A stretch of DNA of 64,000 bases from Enterobacter sp. kpr-6. GTDB lineage: Bacteria; Pseudomonadota; Gammaproteobacteria; Enterobacterales; Enterobacteriaceae. The DNA is taken from the NCBI RefSeq assembly GCF_900116015.1, contig NZ_FOYH01000001.1:617769-681768 (forward strand). Reading direction: 5' to 3'. The notes under the pieces were generated by a model. The model made no database searches and had not been told where the DNA came from. It was given only the letters and a program-made list of their open reading frames with translations. Made by a program: the position numbers and the translations under genes. This document shows positions 60,150-64,000 of this stretch, piece by piece (position 1 is the first letter of the stretch; each line of letters opens with the position of its first letter).

Positions 60150-60780
60150 ATACATCGTTATCGAAGGGCTTGAGGGCGCGGGAAAAACCACGGCGCGTGA
60201 CGTAGTGGTCGAAACGCTAAAAGATCTTGGCGTCAGCGAGATGATTTTTACCCGCGAGCCGGGCGGTACCCAACTGGCGGAAAAATTACGCAGCCTGGTG
60301 CTGGATATTAAATCCGTTGGCGATGAGATCATTACCGACAAAGCCGAAGTGCTGATGTTTTATGCTGCCCGTGTGCAACTGGTTGAAACAGTGATCCAGC
60401 CTGCGCTGGCACGTGGCTGCTGGGTGATTGGTGATCGTCACGACCTCTCCACTCAAGCCTATCAGGGCGGCGGGCGCGGTATCGACAACACAATGCTGGT
60501 GACGCTGCGCGATGCGGTGCTGGGTGATTTCCGTCCCGATTTAACGCTCTATCTGGATGTTACCCCGGAAGTGGGCTTAAAACGCGCCCGCGCTCGCGGT
60601 GAACTGGATCGTATCGAGCAGGAGTCGCTGGATTTCTTCAACCGCACCCGCGCCCGTTATCTGGAACTGGCGGCGCAGGATCCACGGATCCGCACCATTG
60701 ACGCCACCCAGACGCTGGATGCGGTGATCCGCGATGTTCGCCACACCGTCACGGCCTGGGTAGAGGAGCAGGGCGCATGA
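60139..60780 (+). CDS. tmk: Thymidylate kinase
   Basis: 213 residues, E. coli length. P-loop GLEGAGKTT (10-18), DR(H/Y) motif [13 protein letters not shown], and the LID region with Arg residues ([14 protein letters not shown]). Phosphorylates dTMP to dTDP. Its stop overlaps the holB ATG (ATGA). Confidence 0.98.
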   Translation: MGSKYIVIEGLEGAGKTTARDVVVETLKDLGVSEMIFTREPGGTQLAEKLRSLVLDIKSVGDEIITDKAEVLMFYAARVQLVETVIQPALARGCWVIGDRHDLSTQAYQGGGRGIDNTMLVTLRDAVLGDFRPDLTLYLDVTPEVGLKRARARGELDRIEQESLDFFNRTRARYLELAAQDPRIRTIDATQTLDAVIRDVRHTVTAWVEEQGA

Positions 60781-61778
60781 AATGGTATCCATGGTTACGC
60801 CCGGACTTTGAACAACTGATTGCCAGCTATCAGGCCGGACGCGGACACCATGCGTTACTCATCCACGCGCTGCCCGGTATGGGCGAGGATGCGCTGATTT
60901 ACGCCATCACCCGCTACCTGATGTGCCAGCACCCGGTGGAGCACAAAAGCTGCGGCCAGTGTAAAGGCTGCCAGTTGATGCAGGCCGGGACGCATCCTGA
61001 TTACTACGCGCTGACCCCGGAGAAGGGGAAATCAACCCTCGGTATTGATGCGGTGCGGGAAGTCAGTGAAAAGCTGTATGAACATGCCCGGCTGGGTGGC
61101 GCAAAAGTCGTCTGGATCAGCGATGCTGCGCTGCTGACTGACGCGGCTGCCAATGCGCTGCTGAAAACGCTTGAAGAGCCGCCTGTCAGCACGTGGTTTT
61201 TCCTCGCCTGCCGCGAACCGGCCCGCCTGCTGGCGACGCTGCGTAGTCGCTGCCGGATGCATCATCTTTCCCCGCCTGCGGAAAACTATGCGCTGGCATG
61301 GTTAGGGCGTGAAAGTACTGCCTCCCCTGAAGCCAGACAAACCGCCCTGCGTTTGAGCGGCGGTTCGCCGGGCGCAGCACAGCAATTGCTTGCCGATAAC
61401 TGGACACACCGTGAGACGCTGTGCAACGCCTTTGATAGCGCCCTGAATCAGGCTGACTGGTTATCGCTACTCAGCGTGCTCAATCATGAGCAGGGGGCTG
61501 AACGGCTGCAATGGCTGGCGTCGCTGTTAATGGATGCGTTAAAGATCCAGCAAGGCGCGACGCTTCTCACCAACATGGACGTACAGCCGCTGGTCACCCG
61601 TCTGGCCCACCAGATCCGCGCGACACGCCTGCAGGCGATGCTGACAGCGCTTTTCCGCTGCCGGGAGCAATTGCTGACGGTCACCGGCGTGAACCGCGAA
61701 CTATTATTAACCGATCTTTTATTGTGCTGGGAGCATTGCCTGCAACCCGGCACGGTACTTCCTGTATCCCATCTCTGA
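60777..61778 (+). CDS. holB: DNA polymerase III delta-prime subunit
   Basis: 333 residues (E. coli 334). Clamp-loader AAA+ subunit without functional ATP hydrolysis: the P-loop is replaced by [11 protein letters not shown]. The zinc module Cys50, Cys59, Cys62, Cys65 is conserved, as is the sensor segment [10 protein letters not shown]. Part of the tmk-holB-ycfH run. Confidence 0.97.
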   Translation: MKWYPWLRPDFEQLIASYQAGRGHHALLIHALPGMGEDALIYAITRYLMCQHPVEHKSCGQCKGCQLMQAGTHPDYYALTPEKGKSTLGIDAVREVSEKLYEHARLGGAKVVWISDAALLTDAAANALLKTLEEPPVSTWFFLACREPARLLATLRSRCRMHHLSPPAENYALAWLGRESTASPEARQTALRLSGGSPGAAQQLLADNWTHRETLCNAFDSALNQADWLSLLSVLNHEQGAERLQWLASLLMDALKIQQGATLLTNMDVQPLVTRLAHQIRATRLQAMLTALFRCREQLLTVTGVNRELLLTDLLLCWEHCLQPGTVLPVSHL

Positions 61779-61788
61779 GAGAGACATT

Positions 61789-62583
61789 ATGTTTTTAGTC
61801 GACTCCCACTGCCATCTTGATGGCCTGGATTATCAGTCATTGCATAAAGACGTTGCCGATGTGCTGGCGAAAGCCGCGGCGCGCGACGTGAAATTCTGTC
61901 TGGCGGTTGCCACGACTCTGCCAGGTTACCGCACCATGCGTGAGCTGGTGGGCGAGCGCGACGACGTGGTTTTTTCCTGCGGCGTCCATCCGCTAAACCA
62001 GGATGAAACTTATGATGTCGAAACGCTGCGCAAGTGGGCGGCGGAAGAGGGCGTTGTCGCAATGGGCGAAACCGGCCTCGACTATTTCTACACCCCGGAA
62101 ACCAAAGCGTTACAGCAGGAATCGTTCCGCAACCATATCCGCATCGGTCGCGAGCTCAATAAGCCCGTTATTGTGCACACCCGTGACGCCAGGGAAGACA
62201 CGCTGTCTATCCTGAAAGAAGAAAAGGTGACGGATTGTGGTGGTGTACTACACTGCTTCACAGAAGACAGAGAAACAGCCGGTAAATTGTTGGACATGGG
62301 CTTTTATATCTCGTTTTCCGGGATTGTCACTTTCCGTAACGCAGAGCAACTTCGTGATGCCGCGCGCTACGTGCCGCTCGACAGGCTGCTGGTAGAGACG
62401 GACTCACCGTATCTGGCACCGGTACCACACCGGGGTAAAGAGAACCAGCCTGCGATGGCCCGCGATGTAGCCGACTACATGGCGGTACTGAAAGGTGTTC
62501 CGGTTGAAGAACTGGCGCAACAGACCACGCAAAACTTCGCCAGACTCTTCCATATCGACCCCGCCCGCCTGCAATCCGCCTGA
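61789..62583 (+). CDS. ycfH: TatD-family metal-dependent hydrolase YcfH
   Basis: 264 residues (E. coli 265). TatD family: metal-binding DSHCHLD (His7, His9), GETGLDY (Glu), VIVHTRDA (His), VLHCF (His) and ETDSPY (Asp) are all present. Predicted deoxyribonuclease/phosphoesterase; specific role not established. 10 bp after holB, with GAGAGAC upstream. Confidence 0.95.
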   Translation: MFLVDSHCHLDGLDYQSLHKDVADVLAKAAARDVKFCLAVATTLPGYRTMRELVGERDDVVFSCGVHPLNQDETYDVETLRKWAAEEGVVAMGETGLDYFYTPETKALQQESFRNHIRIGRELNKPVIVHTRDAREDTLSILKEEKVTDCGGVLHCFTEDRETAGKLLDMGFYISFSGIVTFRNAEQLRDAARYVPLDRLLVETDSPYLAPVPHRGKENQPAMARDVADYMAVLKGVPVEELAQQTTQNFARLFHIDPARLQSA

Positions 62584-62728
62584 TCGTTCAGTTTTTTTTT
62601 AGCTCGTAATTAATATTTATTGCGAGTAAAGTTCACCGCCACAAAAGGGGCGGTGACGTACTCTTTTGACACATTCAGACACGACTTTTGTAAATTAACG
62701 CAAGTTTCACGAAGGCCGCTGGCTGAAA

Positions 62729-62744
62729 CGTGATAGTCGTCAAA
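62729..62744 (+). promoter_or_regulatory. CRP site of ptsG
   Basis: CGTGA-N6-TCAAA resembles the E. coli ptsG CRP site, which lies about 40 bp upstream of the main start. The same order of CRP site, Mlc operator and leader is kept here. Confidence 0.65.
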
Positions 62745-62757
62745 CAAAGTTACGCCG

Positions 62758-62785
62758 ATTTATTTTACTCTGCGTAATAAATAAA
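62758..62785 (+). promoter_or_regulatory. Mlc operator O1 / promoter of ptsG
   Basis: ATTTATTTTACTC-TGCG-TAATAAATAAA type sequence with TTATTTTA and TAATAAATAA half-sites, very close to the E. coli Mlc operator at the ptsG start. Mlc represses ptsG without glucose and is relieved when EIICB-Glc is active. Confidence 0.75.
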
Positions 62786-62860
62786 GGGCACTTAGATGAC
62801 CTGTCCACGGCGCGGCTCTCCCCCCGTGCCAATGCGTGAAAACGTAAAAAAAGTACAAAT

Positions 62861-62883
62861 ACTCAGGAGCACTCTCAATTATG
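62861..62883 (+). promoter_or_regulatory. SgrS pairing region and ribosome-binding site of ptsG
   Basis: ACTCAGGAGCACTCTCAATT followed by the ATG is the same as the E. coli target of the sugar-phosphate-stress sRNA SgrS, including the AGGAG. SgrS with Hfq blocks translation and directs RNase E to the mRNA. Confidence 0.8.
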
Positions 62884-64000
62884 TTTAAGAATGCATTTGC
62901 TAACCTGCAGAAGGTCGGTAAATCACTGATGCTGCCAGTATCCGTACTGCCTATCGCAGGTATCCTGCTGGGCGTCGGTGCGGCAAACTTCAGCTGGTTG
63001 CCAGGCGTGGTTTCTCACGTTATGGCAGAAGCGGGCGGTTCTGTTTTTGCAAACATGCCGCTGATTTTCGCGATCGGTGTGGCGCTTGGCTTCACCAACA
63101 ACGACGGCGTTTCTGCGCTGGCCGCTGTAGTCGCTTACGGCATCATGGTGAAAACCATGGCGGTGGTTGCGCCGCTGGTGCTGCATTTACCTGCTGAAGA
63201 AATCGCGGCGAAACACCTGGCAGATACCGGTGTTCTGGGCGGTATCATCTCCGGTGCGATTGCAGCCTATATGTTCAACCGCTTCTACCGCATCAAGCTG
63301 CCTGAGTATCTGGGCTTCTTCGCCGGTAAACGCTTTGTACCGATCATCTCTGGTTTGACCGCGATCGTCTTCGGCGTTGTGCTGTCCTTCATTTGGCCGC
63401 CGATTGGCTCTGCGATTCAGACCTTCTCTCAGTGGGCTGCTTACCAGAACCCGGTTGTGGCATTCGGTATTTACGGCTTCATCGAGCGTTGCCTGGTACC
63501 GTTTGGTCTGCACCACATCTGGAACGTTCCTTTCCAGATGCAGATTGGTGAATTCACCAACGCCGCAGGTCAGGTCTTCCACGGTGACATTCCGCGTTAC
63601 ATGGCAGGCGACCCGACTGCGGGCAAACTGTCTGGTGGCTTCCTGTTCAAAATGTACGGTCTGCCGGCTGCGGCTATCGCCATCTGGCACTCAGCGAAAC
63701 CTGAGAACCGTGCGAAAGTGGGCGGTATCATGATCTCCGCGGCGCTGACCTCGTTCCTGACGGGTATCACCGAGCCGATCGAGTTCTCCTTCATGTTTGT
63801 TGCGCCGATCCTGTACGGAATTCACGCAGTTCTGGCAGGCCTGGCCTTCCCGATCTGTATCCTGCTGGGTATGCGTGACGGTACGTCCTTCTCTCACGGT
63901 CTGATCGACTTCATCGTTCTCTCCGGTAACGGCAGCAAAATTTGGCTGTTCCCGATTGTTGGCCTGTGCTACGCGGCGATTTATTACACCGTGTTCCGTG
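62881..64000 (+). CDS. ptsG: PTS glucose EIICB component (partial, 3' cut by window)
   Basis: The first 373 codons of an expected ~477. [33 protein letters not shown] and later [15 protein letters not shown] and [19 protein letters not shown] are EIIC glucose signatures: membrane channel with about ten spans. The C-terminal EIIB domain with its phosphorylated Cys lies beyond the window. Glucose uptake and phosphorylation. Confidence 0.97.
   Translation, partial: MFKNAFANLQKVGKSLMLPVSVLPIAGILLGVGAANFSWLPGVVSHVMAEAGGSVFANMPLIFAIGVALGFTNNDGVSALAAVVAYGIMVKTMAVVAPLVLHLPAEEIAAKHLADTGVLGGIISGAIAAYMFNRFYRIKLPEYLGFFAGKRFVPIISGLTAIVFGVVLSFIWPPIGSAIQTFSQWAAYQNPVVAFGIYGFIERCLVPFGLHHIWNVPFQMQIGEFTNAAGQVFHGDIPRYMAGDPTAGKLSGGFLFKMYGLPAAAIAIWHSAKPENRAKVGGIMISAALTSFLTGITEPIEFSFMFVAPILYGIHAVLAGLAFPICILLGMRDGTSFSHGLIDFIVLSGNGSKIWLFPIVGLCYAAIYYTVFR

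Larger units (their letters stand above)
62584..62880 (+). promoter_or_regulatory. ptsG upstream control region
   Basis: A 297-bp gap with ycfH's 3' end and the ptsG promoter and leader. Sites that can be placed are listed separately: a CRP-like site, an Mlc-like operator and the SgrS pairing region. The T-run at 62590-62600 has no hairpin in front. Confidence 0.8.

Overview
This is a core chromosomal segment of an enterobacterium (Enterobacteriaceae, close to but not E. coli; an Enterobacter/Leclercia/Citrobacter-type genome is my guess). Gene order follows the E. coli serX-ghrA ... ptsG region almost gene for gene, protein lengths mostly match the E. coli K-12 proteins as I remember them, and intergenic elements are of enteric type (an ERIC repeat, a LexA box, sigma-28 promoters, ptsG control sites). 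I see no prophage, transposase, CRISPR array or rRNA.

Layout: (1) 1-3242: tRNA-Ser(GGA) with its own promoter, then ghrA, the ycdX-ycdY phosphatase/chaperone pair and the membrane gene ycdZ. (2) 3246-7719: the two divergent curli operons, csgDEFG leftward and csgBA(C) rightward, around a 743-bp regulatory region. (3) 7798-15301: ymdB-clsC, then opgC divergent from opgGH (periplasmic glucans). (4) 15349-24355: yceK, msyB, mdtG, lpxL, trhO, yceI-yceJ, a tiny yceO-like gene, solA, bssS, dinI and pyrC. (5) 24423-31240: an ERIC element in the pyrC upstream region, then yceB, grxB, mdtH, rimJ, yceH-mviM and murJ. (6) 31276-42837: flagellar cluster flgNMA (leftward) and flgBCDEFGHIJKL (rightward). 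(7) 42910-45162: a divergent MFS transporter/LysR regulator pair between flgL and rne, absent from the E. coli order. (8) 45207-51804: rne, rluC, a secreted alpha/beta hydrolase (also extra relative to E. coli) and yceF. (9) 51946-62583: yceD-rpmF-plsX-fabHDG-acpP-fabF-pabC-mltG-tmk-holB-ycfH, the fatty-acid synthesis cluster followed by a tightly overlapping cell-growth cluster. (10) 62584-64000: the ptsG control region and the 5' part of ptsG, cut by the window end.

No new multi-gene system is convincing here. The best leads are regulatory: a 127-bp ERIC that seems to have landed in the pyrC promoter, separating a PurR-like operator from the -10 and supplying a -35; a perfect hairpin enclosing the ycdZ start codon; an exact ATAC-N7-GTAT box beside the accessory LysR gene; and a duplicated dyad in the rne upstream region. 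Two genes shorter than 60 codons (rpmF and the yceO-like gene) were found by eye. Comparisons with E. coli rest on memory of those proteins, not on a search.
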